Part shown: piece by piece, positions 8,121 through 17,602 of the stretch
Layout: the number at the start of each line of letters is the position of its first letter
Numbering within the stretch: the first letter of the stretch is position 1
Source of the DNA: Acidovorax sp.
Lineage (GTDB): Bacteria > Pseudomonadota > Gammaproteobacteria > Burkholderiales > Burkholderiaceae_C
Length of the DNA stretch: 64,000 nt
Reading direction: 5' to 3'
Assembly: GCF_027492855.1 (NCBI RefSeq)
Contig: NZ_JAPUDY010000031.1
Span: forward strand, 1 to 64,000
Made by a program: the position numbers and the translations under genes
The notes under the pieces: generated by a model
Seen by the model: only the letters and a program-made list of their open reading frames with translations
The model's database searches: none
What the model was told of the DNA's origin: nothing

Positions 8121-9998
8121 ATGACCGACACCTCCTTGGTGCAGGGCGAATTCGCGCCTGCCAATACTTCCTTTGCTGCCGACGTTTCCGTGCAGTCTTC
8201 CCCCCTGGGCACCGCAGTGGCTGCTGCCACTGCCGTTGAAGCCGACACTGTCGTAACCGCCGAGCCCAATGGTTTCGTCGAGCTGGGCCTGGCGCCCGAG
8301 CTGGTGCAGGCCGTGGCCGACCTGGGCTACACCCAGCCCACCAGCGTGCAGCGCAAGGCCATCCCCCTGGCCATGGGCGGCGGCAACGACGCCACCAAGT
8401 TCATCGACCTGATGGTCTCCAGCCAGACCGGCAGCGGCAAGACCGCAGCCTTCCTGCTGCCCGTGCTGCATACGCTGATCAATCAGCAAGCTGCTGCCGA
8501 AGCCGAAGAACGCGCTGCTTTTGCACGCGCCGTGGCCGAAGCTGCAGAGCGTGGCGAACCCGCTCCCAAGCGCGCCAAGCGCAAGGACCCCACTAGCTCG
8601 CGCAACTTCAAGGCTGCCACCCCCGGCGCCCTGATCCTGTGCCCTACCCGTGAACTGGCCCAGCAGGTGGCGCATGACGCCATCGACCTGGTCAAGCATT
8701 GCCGTGGCCTGCGCGTGGCCAACGTGGTGGGCGGCATGCCTTACCAGTTGCAGATCGCCAAGCTGCAGAACGCCGACCTCGTGGTGGCCACCCCTGGCCG
8801 TCTGCTGGACCTGCAGCGCTCCATGCAGATCAAGCTCGACAAGGTGCAGTTCCTGGTGGTGGACGAAGCCGACCGCATGCTCGACCTGGGCTTCTCGGAC
8901 GACCTGGCCGAACTGAACCAACTGACCAGCCAGCGCAAGCAGACCATGATGTTCAGCGCCACCTTCGCGCCCCGCATCCAGCAGCTCGCCATGCGCGTGA
9001 TGCACGACGGCGGCTCGTCGGTGCAGAAGGTGACCATCGATTCCCCGCAAGAAAAGCACTCCAACATCAAGCAAGTGCTGTATTGGGCAGACAACGCCCA
9101 GCACAAGCGCAAGCTGCTGGACCACTGGCTGCGTGACACCACCATCAACCAGGCCATCGTGTTCGCCAGCACCCAGGTGGAGTGCGACGGTTTGGCCAAC
9201 GACCTGCAGCAAGACGGTTTCTCGGCCGTGGCCCTGCACGGTGCCCTGAGCCAAGGCCTGCGCAACCGCCGCTTGATGGCGCTGCGTAACGGCCAGGTGC
9301 AGATACTGGTGGCGACCGACGTGGCCGCGCGCGGCATCGACGTGCCCACGATCACCCACGTGTTCAACTTTGGCCTGCCCATGAAGGCCGAGGATTACAC
9401 CCACCGCATTGGCCGTACTGGCCGTGCCGGCCGCGACGGCCTGGCTGTGACGTTCGCCGAGTTCCGCGACCGCCGCAAGATCTACGACATTGAGTCGTAC
9501 AGCCGCCAGCAGTTCAAGGCCGAAGTGGTCCCAGGCATGGAGCCTTCGCAGCGCGCTCCACAAGCGCCCCGTGGCGGTGATTTTGGCGGCCGTGGCCGCC
9601 CAGGTGGTTACGACCGCGACAGCCGTGACCGCAAGTTTGGTGGTCCAGCCCGTGGTGGCAATGACCGTGGCGGCTTCGGCGGTGGTTTTGGCGGCGGCTT
9701 TGCCGGCCGTGGTGACAACCGTGGCGCCCCTGCCCGTGGTGAGGGTGGTGGTTTTGGCGGCCGCGATGACCGTGGCGGCGACCGTGGTTTTGCGCCCCGC
9801 CGCGATGGCGAAGGCTATGGCCGCAAGCCAGGCTTTGGTGATGCTCCCCGTGGCGGCTTTGCTCCCCGTGGCGATGCGGGCGCACCGCGTGGTGACTTTG
9901 CACCGCGCAAGCCCGCGTTTTCCAAGCCCGCTGGCGGCGGTGGCAAGCCCTTTGTGGCCCACGATGCGCGCAAGCGTCCTGCACGCCCCGCGCGCTGA
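8121..9998 (+). CDS. DEAD-box RNA helicase, RhlE/DeaD type
   Basis: A 625-residue ATP-dependent RNA helicase. The core motifs appear in order: SQTGSGKTAAF near residue 102, PTRELAQQ near 176, TPGRLLDL near 224, VVDEADRMLDLGF near 248, MFSATF near 278 and HRIGRTGRAGR near 431. The C-terminal 140 residues are rich in Gly, Arg and Asp with RGG-like repeats, typical of RNA-binding tails. There is a lysine-rich insertion between motifs I and Ia. ATG 8121 follows AGAGAAAAATC. Likely used in ribosome assembly or cold-stress RNA handling. Confidence 0.93.
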   Translation: MTDTSLVQGEFAPANTSFAADVSVQSSPLGTAVAAATAVEADTVVTAEPNGFVELGLAPELVQAVADLGYTQPTSVQRKAIPLAMGGGNDATKFIDLMVSSQTGSGKTAAFLLPVLHTLINQQAAAEAEERAAFARAVAEAAERGEPAPKRAKRKDPTSSRNFKAATPGALILCPTRELAQQVAHDAIDLVKHCRGLRVANVVGGMPYQLQIAKLQNADLVVATPGRLLDLQRSMQIKLDKVQFLVVDEADRMLDLGFSDDLAELNQLTSQRKQTMMFSATFAPRIQQLAMRVMHDGGSSVQKVTIDSPQEKHSNIKQVLYWADNAQHKRKLLDHWLRDTTINQAIVFASTQVECDGLANDLQQDGFSAVALHGALSQGLRNRRLMALRNGQVQILVATDVAARGIDVPTITHVFNFGLPMKAEDYTHRIGRTGRAGRDGLAVTFAEFRDRRKIYDIESYSRQQFKAEVVPGMEPSQRAPQAPRGGDFGGRGRPGGYDRDSRDRKFGGPARGGNDRGGFGGGFGGGFAGRGDNRGAPARGEGGGFGGRDDRGGDRGFAPRRDGEGYGRKPGFGDAPRGGFAPRGDAGAPRGDFAPRKPAFSKPAGGGGKPFVAHDARKRPARPAR

Positions 9999-10047
9999 TG
10001 GGTGGTCGGATAAAGGTGGTGCGCGTTGAGCGCACCGGCTGACCCTC

Positions 10048-10080
10048 AGGCTGGCTCCGTAAGGTGCCAGCCTTTTTTTT
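10048..10080 (+). terminator. Terminator after the DEAD-box gene
   Basis: GGCTGGC (10049-10055) pairs with GCCAGCC (10066-10072) and is followed by eight T residues. Confidence 0.92.
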
Positions 10081-10152
10081 GCACCAGCGCGACAGAGTCC
10101 CTCCGTTTTTTGGTGGGCATGTCGTCAATAATCATCCACGGAGGAATTTTTC

Positions 10153-11628
10153 GTGGTGTCATCTTTATCCTCAGAGGCTGATTTCGAGCACATGTTCGAG
10201 TTGGCGCCCGTGTCGTTGTGGCTGGAAGATTTCAGCGAGCTCAAGCGGCTGTTTGACGGCTGGCGCGCGCAAGGGGTGACTGACATTCGTGCCCATCTGG
10301 CCGAAGACCCAGCCCGCCTGCGCCAGTGCAGCGTCTCGCTGCGCGTGCTTCAGGTCAACCGCCGAACCCTGGAGCTGGTGTCGGCGGACAATCTGCAGCA
10401 CCTGGAAGCCAATCTGGACAAGGTTTTTCGTGATGACCGGCACGACACCGCGACGCACGAATTTGCACAGTTGTGGAACGGCCAATTGGAGTTCTCCAAT
10501 CAGACGGTGAACTATGCGCTCGACGGCCGGCGCCTCGATGTGCAGGTGCGCGCGCGCATTCTGCCGGGCCATGAGCACGACTGGAGCCGTGTGCTGGTCT
10601 CGCTGGAAGACAACACCCAGCAGTTGACCGCCGCACGCCAGATACAGCGCAGCGAGCAGTATGCGCGTGACCTGTTCGAGCATTCGCCTGTGTCGCTTTG
10701 GGTCGAGGATTTCAGTGCGGTCAAAAAGCTGCTGGAGGGCGTGCGCTCGCAGGGCATTGGCGATTTCAAAACCTTCCTCAAAGTACACCCGGACTTTGTG
10801 ACACGTTGCATGCACGAAATCCGCGTCATCGATGTCAATCAGCAGACCTTGCACATGTTCGGCGCCACCAGCAAGGAGATGCTGCTCAACAACATCGGCC
10901 GCGTGTTCCGCGGCGAGATGCACGAGTCCTTTGCCGAGCAGTTGCAGGATTTGTGGGAAGGCAAGACCTTCCAGCAGCGCGAGGTGGTGAACTACTCGCT
11001 CTCGGGCGAAGCGGTGAACATCCACATGCAGTTCTCTGTGCTCGACAGCCATCTGCACGATTGGGGGCTGGTGCTCTTGTCGTTGGTGGACATTACCGCC
11101 CGCAAAAAGGCAGAGGCCTATCTTGAATATCTGGGCAAGCATGATGTGCTCACCCAGTTGCGCAACCGTGCCTTTTATGCCGAAGAGTTGAACCGGCTCA
11201 CGCGCAAGGGCCCCTGGCCGTTGTCCGTCATCGCGATCGATCTCAATGGTTTGAAGGTTGTCAACGACGAGCAGGGCCATGCGGCTGGCGACTCTCTGTT
11301 GCGCCGGGTGGGCGAAGTGCTGGCCAAGGCCGTGGATGCGCCAGCCTGCGCGGCGCGCATCGGCGGCGACGAGTTCACCGTGTTGCTGCCCGGCACCGAT
11401 GAGCGCGGCGCCTATGCGCTGCAGGAGCGCATCATCTCTATGCTGGAGTTGAACAACCAGTTCTACCCCGGCCAGCACCTGAGCTTGGCTATGGGCATCG
11501 CCAGTTGCCATTCGGGCGAGGCGGTGGAGGCGGCGATCAACCGCGCCGACCAGGCCATGTATGCGGAAAAGAACCGCTATTACCAGCAAAAGAATATCGA
11601 CCGCAGGCAGCAGTCCTCCGGCCTCTGA
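10153..11628 (+). CDS. PAS-PAS-GGDEF diguanylate cyclase
   Basis: A 491-residue cytosolic protein that should make c-di-GMP. Two tandem PAS-like units begin with nearly the same motif, APVSLWLEDFS near residue 16 and SPVSLWVEDFS near 177, each about 150 residues long. A GGDEF domain covers about 320-480, with RIGGDEFTVLLPG at the active site. No RxxD inhibitory site is visible five residues ahead of GGDEF, so product inhibition may be absent. No transmembrane segment was seen. GTG 10153 (or 10156) follows GGAGGA. What the PAS units sense is unknown. Confidence 0.9.
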   Translation: MVSSLSSEADFEHMFELAPVSLWLEDFSELKRLFDGWRAQGVTDIRAHLAEDPARLRQCSVSLRVLQVNRRTLELVSADNLQHLEANLDKVFRDDRHDTATHEFAQLWNGQLEFSNQTVNYALDGRRLDVQVRARILPGHEHDWSRVLVSLEDNTQQLTAARQIQRSEQYARDLFEHSPVSLWVEDFSAVKKLLEGVRSQGIGDFKTFLKVHPDFVTRCMHEIRVIDVNQQTLHMFGATSKEMLLNNIGRVFRGEMHESFAEQLQDLWEGKTFQQREVVNYSLSGEAVNIHMQFSVLDSHLHDWGLVLLSLVDITARKKAEAYLEYLGKHDVLTQLRNRAFYAEELNRLTRKGPWPLSVIAIDLNGLKVVNDEQGHAAGDSLLRRVGEVLAKAVDAPACAARIGGDEFTVLLPGTDERGAYALQERIISMLELNNQFYPGQHLSLAMGIASCHSGEAVEAAINRADQAMYAEKNRYYQQKNIDRRQQSSGL

Positions 11629-11649
11629 GCTGGTTGCAGCGCGGGGGCT

Positions 11650-12882
11650 TTAGAGGTCGACGGGCGTGCGGCCTATTTCGGGCCAGCGGTGGTGCAGGTA
11701 GATCCAGGCAACGAGGCCAATGCCCATCATCAGCAGCGAGGCCAGGGCCAGCAAAGCGGCTGAGTGCATCACCAGCGGTGCGATCACGCCTGCGACCAGC
11801 CCGTTGGCGGTGGAGCCCACAAAAGCTTGCATGGAGGAGGCCATGCCCCGGCGCTCAGGGTGCAGGTCCAGCACCAGCAAGGTCACCACCGGCACCATGA
11901 GTGCCCAGCCAAACGCAAACACTGCGATGGGCGGCAGCGCCCACCAGGCCTGGGGTGCAAACAGCAGGTTGGCAGCCAGATTGAGCACCGCCACCGTGAA
12001 CATGATCAAGAAGCCGTGGCGAATCTGCCGCTTGGGCGGGATGCGCCCGGCCAGGCGACCGCTGAGCCAGGCCCCGCCCATGATGCCCGAGATGGTCAGG
12101 ACAAAGAACCAAAAGAACTGCGTGGGCGCCAGCGACAGATGATCGCCCAGGAAAGCGGGCGCCGAGAGCACGTACAGAAACATGCCGTTGAAGGGCACGC
12201 CACTGGCCAGCGCCAGCAGCACAAAGCGGGGGCTGGAGCCTAGCTCCACATAGCCGCGCATCAGGTGGCGCATGTTGAAGGGCTGGCGCTGGTCCATGTG
12301 CAGCGTCTCCGGCAGCAGCCGGTAGTTGGCCGTCCACAGCGCGACACCCACCAGGGTCAGGAACCAGAAAATGCTGTGCCACCCTGTGTGCACGAACAGC
12401 CAGCCACCCACGATGGGCGCGATCGCAGGAGCCACGCCGAAGTAGATCGTCACCTGGCTCATCACCTTTTGTGCCTGGGCGGGTGGGAACATGTCGCGGA
12501 TCACCGCGCGTGAAACCACAATGCCTGCACCCGTGGACAGGCCCTGCAGCGCGCGGAACACCACCAATTGCTCGATGGTCTGTGACAGCGCGCAACCTGC
12601 CGAGGCCAAGGTGAATACCGCAATGCCCCACAGGATCACCGGCCTGCGGCCAAAGCTGTCTGCCAGCGCGCCGTGGAACAGGCTCATGAACGCAAAGCCG
12701 AACAGGTAGGCCGACAGCGTCTGCTGCATCTCCACCGGCGTTGCGCCCAGGGCTGTGGCAATGCCCGAGAACGCGGGGATGTAGGTGTCGATCGAGAACG
12801 GCCCCAGCATGCCCAGCACCGCCAGCAACACCGCGAGGGCCCAGCGGGGTGCTTTCCAGAGCAGATGGGCTTGTGGGTTCAT
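11650..12882 (-). CDS. Bcr/CflA-family multidrug efflux MFS transporter
   Basis: A 410-residue major facilitator with about 12 hydrophobic segments. Family motifs are visible: the N-terminal DTYIPAF in the first helix, the motif-A-like ADSFGRRPVILWG between helices 2 and 3, and RALQGLSTGAG in helix 4. Bcr/CflA proteins export drugs such as bicyclomycin or chloramphenicol and also metabolites; the substrate here cannot be told. It converges on the diguanylate cyclase gene, with only 21 bases between the stops. Confidence 0.9.
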   Translation of the reverse strand: MNPQAHLLWKAPRWALAVLLAVLGMLGPFSIDTYIPAFSGIATALGATPVEMQQTLSAYLFGFAFMSLFHGALADSFGRRPVILWGIAVFTLASAGCALSQTIEQLVVFRALQGLSTGAGIVVSRAVIRDMFPPAQAQKVMSQVTIYFGVAPAIAPIVGGWLFVHTGWHSIFWFLTLVGVALWTANYRLLPETLHMDQRQPFNMRHLMRGYVELGSSPRFVLLALASGVPFNGMFLYVLSAPAFLGDHLSLAPTQFFWFFVLTISGIMGGAWLSGRLAGRIPPKRQIRHGFLIMFTVAVLNLAANLLFAPQAWWALPPIAVFAFGWALMVPVVTLLVLDLHPERRGMASSMQAFVGSTANGLVAGVIAPLVMHSAALLALASLLMMGIGLVAWIYLHHRWPEIGRTPVDL

Positions 12883-13012
12883 GCGAGGGGGCCGAGGGGT
12901 GGTGGGGAGGTGCCGCAGAGGGCGGGCACGAAAGAGGCCCGGTGCATTGCAGGCGGGCCTTGCCGTCGATTATGCGGGAAGCAGAGCTTTTGAGTGCGGC
13001 GCGGGATCGGGG

Positions 13013-14173
13013 TTACGGCTTCCACCGAACCAGGAGCTGGCCCGTTGTCGTGAAGCGGTACTGACCCTCGAACCCACCCACGCCGAACAGGGCCAGCACT
13101 TGTTCGTAGTAGGCCTTGGGGCGCAGGGGGCGCGCCTCCAGCCGCATGCGTTGCGAGTGCAGGGCTGCGTCATCGCCCACGGCGCGAAGAAACGGCAGTA
13201 GAGCAGCCGAAAAACCCGAAGGCGCAGGGGTTGGTGCTTGCCCTGTCAGGATGTCGATGGATTCTGGCGGATACCCCTGCTCGCGCACATAGCGGGCCAT
13301 GGGCGCCAGGGTCTGGAGCAGAGCCTTGCGCCCAGGGGCATCGGCGTGCATCACGCCGGCCCATAAATAGACGCGAATAGCGTTGTAGGTGCCCTGGCCT
13401 TTTTCCTTGCCCTCGGTGTCAACAAGAAAGCCCTGCTTGGCGTCGTACACCGTCCAGTCGGGCGTGAAGCCCTTGGGGGACGAGCCGCGGATGACCTTGA
13501 GCGAGCTGTCGGCCAGCTTCTTCCATTGTGGGTCGAACCCGCTGGCGGCGAGCCAGTGCATCAAGTGCATGGGCGTGTAGCTGGGGTTCAGGCGCCAGCG
13601 GTCGTTGGGCTGCACAAAACCCTTGGGCGCGGGCAGCAGCGTGGAGCCCAGGCCCGGAATGTCGGCGGTCTCTTCGCGCAGCACGCGCGCGGCCAACAGG
13701 GAGGACAGCGCGCGGTAGTTGCGCTCTTTCCAGAGTCGGCCAGCCTCGCCCAGCGCATAAACGATCCACAAGTCGGCATCTGACGCGGGGTTGCTGTCGG
13801 TCACGCCCCAAGTGCCGTCGGGGCGTCGGCCCCAGATCCATGCGGGCAGGCGCGCGGTGATGTCGCCGTCACAGAGGTTGTTCTCGGTCCAGCGCAGCAG
13901 CTTGTCGAACATGGGCCGGTCGTTGGCGACGAGCGCAAAGAACAGTGCGTAGGCCTGGCCTTCGGAATAGGTATGTCCGTTGTCGCCGTCGTCGGAGATC
14001 ACGCGGCCGTCTTCATTGATGAACTGTGCCTTGAAGGCGTCCCAGGCGGGCCAGACGGCGCGGGCCGTGCTCGCTGCGGCCTGCTGGGCGGGGGCGTATG
14101 GCAGGCAAGCCAGAAGGGCCGCCCCAGCGCAGGTCTGCAAAGCGGTGCGGCGGTGAACGGGCTGATGGGTCAT
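13013..14173 (-). CDS. bcsZ: Glycoside hydrolase family 8 endoglucanase (BcsZ-like)
   Basis: A 386-residue exported GH8 beta-1,4-glucanase. An N-terminal signal with twin arginines (HRRTALQTCAGAALLACL) precedes the catalytic domain. YSEGQAYALFFAL near residue 69 carries the proton-donor glutamate, and SDADLWIVYAL near 133 is the family signature with the second acid. BcsZ normally sits in a bacterial cellulose operon; here no bcsA, bcsB or bcsC is adjacent, so the gene is an orphan. It may trim cellulose or a related glucan in the periplasm. Confidence 0.88.
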   Translation of the reverse strand: MTHQPVHRRTALQTCAGAALLACLPYAPAQQAAASTARAVWPAWDAFKAQFINEDGRVISDDGDNGHTYSEGQAYALFFALVANDRPMFDKLLRWTENNLCDGDITARLPAWIWGRRPDGTWGVTDSNPASDADLWIVYALGEAGRLWKERNYRALSSLLAARVLREETADIPGLGSTLLPAPKGFVQPNDRWRLNPSYTPMHLMHWLAASGFDPQWKKLADSSLKVIRGSSPKGFTPDWTVYDAKQGFLVDTEGKEKGQGTYNAIRVYLWAGVMHADAPGRKALLQTLAPMARYVREQGYPPESIDILTGQAPTPAPSGFSAALLPFLRAVGDDAALHSQRMRLEARPLRPKAYYEQVLALFGVGGFEGQYRFTTTGQLLVRWKP

Positions 14174-14243
14174 GGTGTGCGGCCAGTCGGCTCCGGGCCT
14201 TGCTGCATGCAGACCTTAGCCTAACGGAGAAGGCGGCCATTCT

Positions 14244-14280
14244 AAAAACAAAAAAGCCCGCTACACATCATGTAGCAGGC
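14244..14280 (-). terminator. Terminator of tRNA-Lys
   Basis: On the minus strand a ten-base stem (14271-14280 with 14256-14265, one G-T pair) ends in a T-rich run (14244-14255). It lies 24 bases past the tRNA 3' end. Confidence 0.88.
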
Positions 14281-14303
14281 CTTTGCGCCTTGCGGCTTCG
14301 ATT

Positions 14304-14379
14304 TGGTGGGTCCTGAGTGACTCGAACACTCGACCTACGGATTAAGAGTCCGCTGCTCTACCAACTGAGCTAAGAACCC
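14304..14379 (-). tRNA. tRNA-Lys (anticodon CTT)
   Basis: The minus strand reads as a complete 76-base tRNA: acceptor GGGTTCT/AGGACCC (one U-G pair), D-arm with AGCTCAGTTGGTAGAGC, anticodon loop CTCTTAA giving CTT (codon AAG), T-arm with GTTCGAGTC, and an encoded CCA end. It is a single gene with its own terminator. The site could serve as an integration target, but no integrase is nearby. Confidence 0.97.
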
Positions 14380-14468
14380 AAATCTTTTGAACTTGTCTGC
14401 ATTGCTGCAGAGCCTCGAATTATGCACTAATTTTTATGTCACCCGCAAGTGGCGCATAAAAATTCTTG

Positions 14469-15353
14469 CTATTGCATCGCATTGCGGCTGGCCAGCTCCA
14501 CGAAGAGCCCGCTGTGGTCCAGCTCGCCCAGGCCGTGGTCCACGCCTTGTGCGTACAGGGCCTCGAACAATGTGGTGATGGGGGCGTCGAAGCCGGTCTC
14601 TTGGGCCGTGGCCATGGCGTTGCGCATGTCCTTGAGTTGTACGGTCATGCGTCCCCGTGGGGCGAAGTCGCGCTCTACCATGCGCTGGCCGTGCAATTGC
14701 AGGATGCGGCTGTCGGCAAATCCGCCGCTGATGGCTTCGCGCACTTTGGCCATGTCGGCGCCTCCCTTGGCGGCAAACAGCAAGGCTTCGGCCACTGCGC
14801 CGATGGTGATGCCTACGATCATCTGGTTGGCCAGCTTGGCCAGTTGGCCTGCGCCATGGGGGCCGACATGCGTGGCGCGGCCCAGGTGCGCGAACACGGG
14901 TTGGGCCCGCGCATAGTCCTCGGGCCGCCCGCCGACCATGATGGCGAGCGTGCCAGCCTCGGCGCCCACGGTGCCGCCGGATACCGGGGCGTCCAAGTGC
15001 GCCACACCCAGTTCTCCCAGGCGCGCGGCGTGGTCGCGGGCCTCGCTGGGCTGGATCGAGGCCATGTCGATGAACAGGCTGCCTTTGCGCATGGCGCGGG
15101 CGGCACCCAGGTTGAACAGCACCTGGCCGACCACGGGGCCGTTTTCGAGCAGGCTGATCACAACATCGGCCTCCCGAACGGCGTCCGCCGGGGTGTTGTC
15201 CACGGTGACGCCATAGGCGGCCAGAGGCTCTGCCTTGGCGCGCGTGCGGTTCCAGGCATGCACCTTGTGGCCCGCTTCGCTCAGGCGGCGAGCCATGGGC
15301 AGCCCCATCATGCCAATGCCGAGAACGGCGATGTGCAGCGGTCTTGTGGTCAT
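14469..15353 (-). CDS. NAD(P)-dependent beta-hydroxyacid dehydrogenase
   Basis: A 294-residue member of the 3-hydroxyisobutyrate / tartronate semialdehyde reductase family. The N-terminal Rossmann motif is GIGMMGLPMARRL (near residue 11), the substrate-binding block is DAPVSGGTVGAEAGTL (near 120), and the catalytic lysine lies in GQLAKLANQMI (near 168). The exact hydroxyacid cannot be deduced. ATG 15353 has AAGAGGA about seven bases upstream. It is divergent from the hydrolase gene. Confidence 0.9.
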   Translation of the reverse strand: MTTRPLHIAVLGIGMMGLPMARRLSEAGHKVHAWNRTRAKAEPLAAYGVTVDNTPADAVREADVVISLLENGPVVGQVLFNLGAARAMRKGSLFIDMASIQPSEARDHAARLGELGVAHLDAPVSGGTVGAEAGTLAIMVGGRPEDYARAQPVFAHLGRATHVGPHGAGQLAKLANQMIVGITIGAVAEALLFAAKGGADMAKVREAISGGFADSRILQLHGQRMVERDFAPRGRMTVQLKDMRNAMATAQETGFDAPITTLFEALYAQGVDHGLGELDHSGLFVELASRNAMQ

Positions 15354-15506
15354 GCGTGATCCTCTTGTTGTATAGGGAATGTGGAGGCTGTCTCTTACAC
15401 CATCATGTGCTTTTTTTGGCGCGCCAGCCTGTCACGTAGCTTGCAGCATGGCGCGAATGGAAAGATGATGACCAAGGCTTGCTGTTACGCCAAGGAGGTA
15501 CCGCCC

Positions 15507-16388
15507 ATGAATTCACCCCTGCATGACCCCGCCTGGCTGGAGCGCATGTACAACAACCGTGCGCTGGTGCCCGACCATATGGATTACCTGCAGCGCTGGG
15601 CACAGGATTCTGCGCAGGTGCGGGCCCATGTGCCTTGTGTGCTCGACATCGCTTATGGGCAGGGTACAGGCGAAACCCTGGATGTTTTCCCCTCCGCGCG
15701 GGCATCGGGGGCTCCTGTGCCTGTGCTGGTATTTATCCACGGAGGCTACTGGCGGTCGCTTGACAAGTCCGACCATTCCTTCATCGCGCCCCCATTCACC
15801 CAGGCTGGTTTCTGCGTGGTGGTGGTGAACTATGCGCTGTGCCCCGGCACGCCCGATGCGCCGGTCACCATTCCCCGCATCGTGCGGCAGGTGGAGAGGG
15901 CGCTTGCCTGGGTGGCCCGCCACATTGCCGACCATGGTGGAGACGCCCGGCGCATCACGGTGGCTGGGCACTCTGCAGGCGGGCAACTGGCTGCGATGCT
16001 GCTGACCAGCGTGTGGTCGCTCATCGGCAACGGGCTGCCGGATGGCCTGGTGCGCAATGCTTTGTCGATCTCGGGGCTGCATGACCTGGAGCCCATCATG
16101 TACACGCCCATGTACCAGTCGGTGCTGCATTTGACCGACGAACAGGTGCTGGAGGTCAGCCCAGCCCGCCTGCCAGCACCGCAGCAAGGTCTGCTTTTCT
16201 GCGCCGTGGGCGGTGATGAGAGCACAGAATTCGTGCGCCAGAACCACCTGATGCAGGAGGCCTGGGGCAGCCATTTTGTGCCGCGCAGCCAGGAGCTGCC
16301 GGGGCTGCACCACTTCAGCATCGTGGATGTGCTGGCCAAGCCGGGGCATGACCTGCACCACATGGCTCTGAACCTGCTGCGCGCTTGA
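15507..16388 (+). CDS. Alpha/beta hydrolase, arylformamidase-like
   Basis: A 293-residue serine hydrolase. HGGYWRSLDK near residue 77 provides the oxyanion hole, GHSAGGQLAAML near 153 the nucleophile, and GLHHFSIVD near 268 the histidine. This combination resembles kynurenine formamidase-like enzymes, but no tryptophan-degradation genes are near. I chose ATG 15507 because a perfect AAGGAGG lies eight bases upstream; the frame is open earlier without such a site. It converges with guaC. Confidence 0.87.
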   Translation: MNSPLHDPAWLERMYNNRALVPDHMDYLQRWAQDSAQVRAHVPCVLDIAYGQGTGETLDVFPSARASGAPVPVLVFIHGGYWRSLDKSDHSFIAPPFTQAGFCVVVVNYALCPGTPDAPVTIPRIVRQVERALAWVARHIADHGGDARRITVAGHSAGGQLAAMLLTSVWSLIGNGLPDGLVRNALSISGLHDLEPIMYTPMYQSVLHLTDEQVLEVSPARLPAPQQGLLFCAVGGDESTEFVRQNHLMQEAWGSHFVPRSQELPGLHHFSIVDVLAKPGHDLHHMALNLLRA

Positions 16389-16416
16389 CCTTTGGCGTGC
16401 AGCAGGCGCCAGGGGG

Positions 16417-17394
16417 CTACATCAGCAGGTGCTCGCCCGCGTTGTCGCCGCCCAGGATCACGTAGTTCACCTTGCGGATGTCCATCAGCTTCTTCCCACC
16501 GGCGTAGCTGATGGAGCTTTGCACGTCCTGCTCCATCTCGATGAGCGTATTGGCAAGCTTGCCCTTGACAGGCTCCAGGATGCGCTTGCCTTCGACGTGT
16601 TTGTATTCGCCCTTGTTGAAGTCGCTGGCCGAGCCGTAATACTCTTTGTAGAGCACGCCATCCACTTCCACGGTCTGGCCGGGTGATTCCTCATGGCCCG
16701 CAAACAGCGAGCCGATCATCACCATGCTGGCGCCAAAACGGATGCTCTTGGCGATGTCGCCATGGCTGCGGATGCCACCGTCGGCAATGATGGGCTTGGT
16801 GGCCACGCGAGCGCACCACTTGAGCGCCGACAACTGCCAGCCGCCCGTGCCAAAGCCGGTCTTGAGCTTGGTGATGCACACCTTGCCGGGGCCCACGCCC
16901 ACCTTGGTGGCGTCGGCGCCCCAGTTCTCCAGGTCGATCACGGCCTCGGGCGTGGCCACGTTGCCAGCGATCACGAAGGACTTGGGCAGCTTCTCTTTCA
17001 GGTAGCCGATCATGTTCTTCACGCTGTCGGCATGGCCGTGGGCGATGTCGATGGTGATGTATTCGGGCGTGATGCCTTGTGCAACCAACTGGTCCACGGT
17101 GTCGTAGTCGGGTTGTTTTACACCCAGAGAGATCGAGGCGTAGCAGCCCTTGGCATGCATGTCTTTGACGAACTGGACGTTGTCCAGGTCAAAGCGGTGC
17201 ATCACGTAGAAGTAGCCGTTCTGCGCCATCCAGGTGCAGATTTTTTCGTCCACCACGGTTTTCATGTTGGCCGGTACCACGGGGATGCGGAACGAGCGGT
17301 TGCCCAGCTCCACGCTGGCGTCGCATTCCGATCGGCTTTCCACGCGGCATTTGCGGGGCAGCAGAAGAACGTTGTCGTAGTCGAAGATTTCCAT
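16417..17394 (-). CDS. guaC: GMP reductase
   Basis: GuaC reduces GMP to IMP with release of ammonia, using NADPH, and links guanine to adenine nucleotide salvage. The 325-residue barrel contains the catalytic loop [15 protein letters not shown] near residue 168 with its cysteine, the [14 protein letters not shown] phosphate-binding block near 205 and [13 protein letters not shown] near 226. The threonine-lysine after the cysteine fits GMP reductase rather than IMP dehydrogenase, and there is no CBS insert. Confidence 0.93.
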   Translation of the reverse strand: MEIFDYDNVLLLPRKCRVESRSECDASVELGNRSFRIPVVPANMKTVVDEKICTWMAQNGYFYVMHRFDLDNVQFVKDMHAKGCYASISLGVKQPDYDTVDQLVAQGITPEYITIDIAHGHADSVKNMIGYLKEKLPKSFVIAGNVATPEAVIDLENWGADATKVGVGPGKVCITKLKTGFGTGGWQLSALKWCARVATKPIIADGGIRSHGDIAKSIRFGASMVMIGSLFAGHEESPGQTVEVDGVLYKEYYGSASDFNKGEYKHVEGKRILEPVKGKLANTLIEMEQDVQSSISYAGGKKLMDIRKVNYVILGGDNAGEHLLM

Positions 17395-17522
17395 GAGATT
17401 CCAAGCTCCATCAAAGGACGCCGCAAAACGATTTTTGCTGCGGTGGGCGCTTGGCTTGGGACCGGCTTGGTTTGTGGGCGTTGGCGTGGTGGCCAGCTCC
17501 GAACCCCGCAGTGCGCGGGCAC

Positions 17523-17555
17523 AAAAAACCGGGCGTCAAGAAACTTGGGCCCGGT
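17523..17555 (-). terminator. Terminator upstream of guaC, for the minus-strand gene before it
   Basis: On the minus strand ACCGGGC (17555-17549) pairs with GCCCGGT (17534-17528) and is followed by a run of T (17528-17523). It separates the exported CxxC protein gene from guaC. Confidence 0.75.
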
Positions 17556-17602
17556 GATTGATTCTACCCGCCTGAAAAATCCCCGTCATAACGGAGGCGG
17601 TA

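Noticed and set aside
8067..9962. A 631-codon antisense frame across the DEAD-box gene
   Set aside because: It mirrors the codon bias of a clear helicase gene; its peptide has no domain.
14304..14379. tRNA-Lys as an attachment site of an integrated island
   Set aside because: No integrase and no direct repeat of the tRNA 3' end was found within reach.
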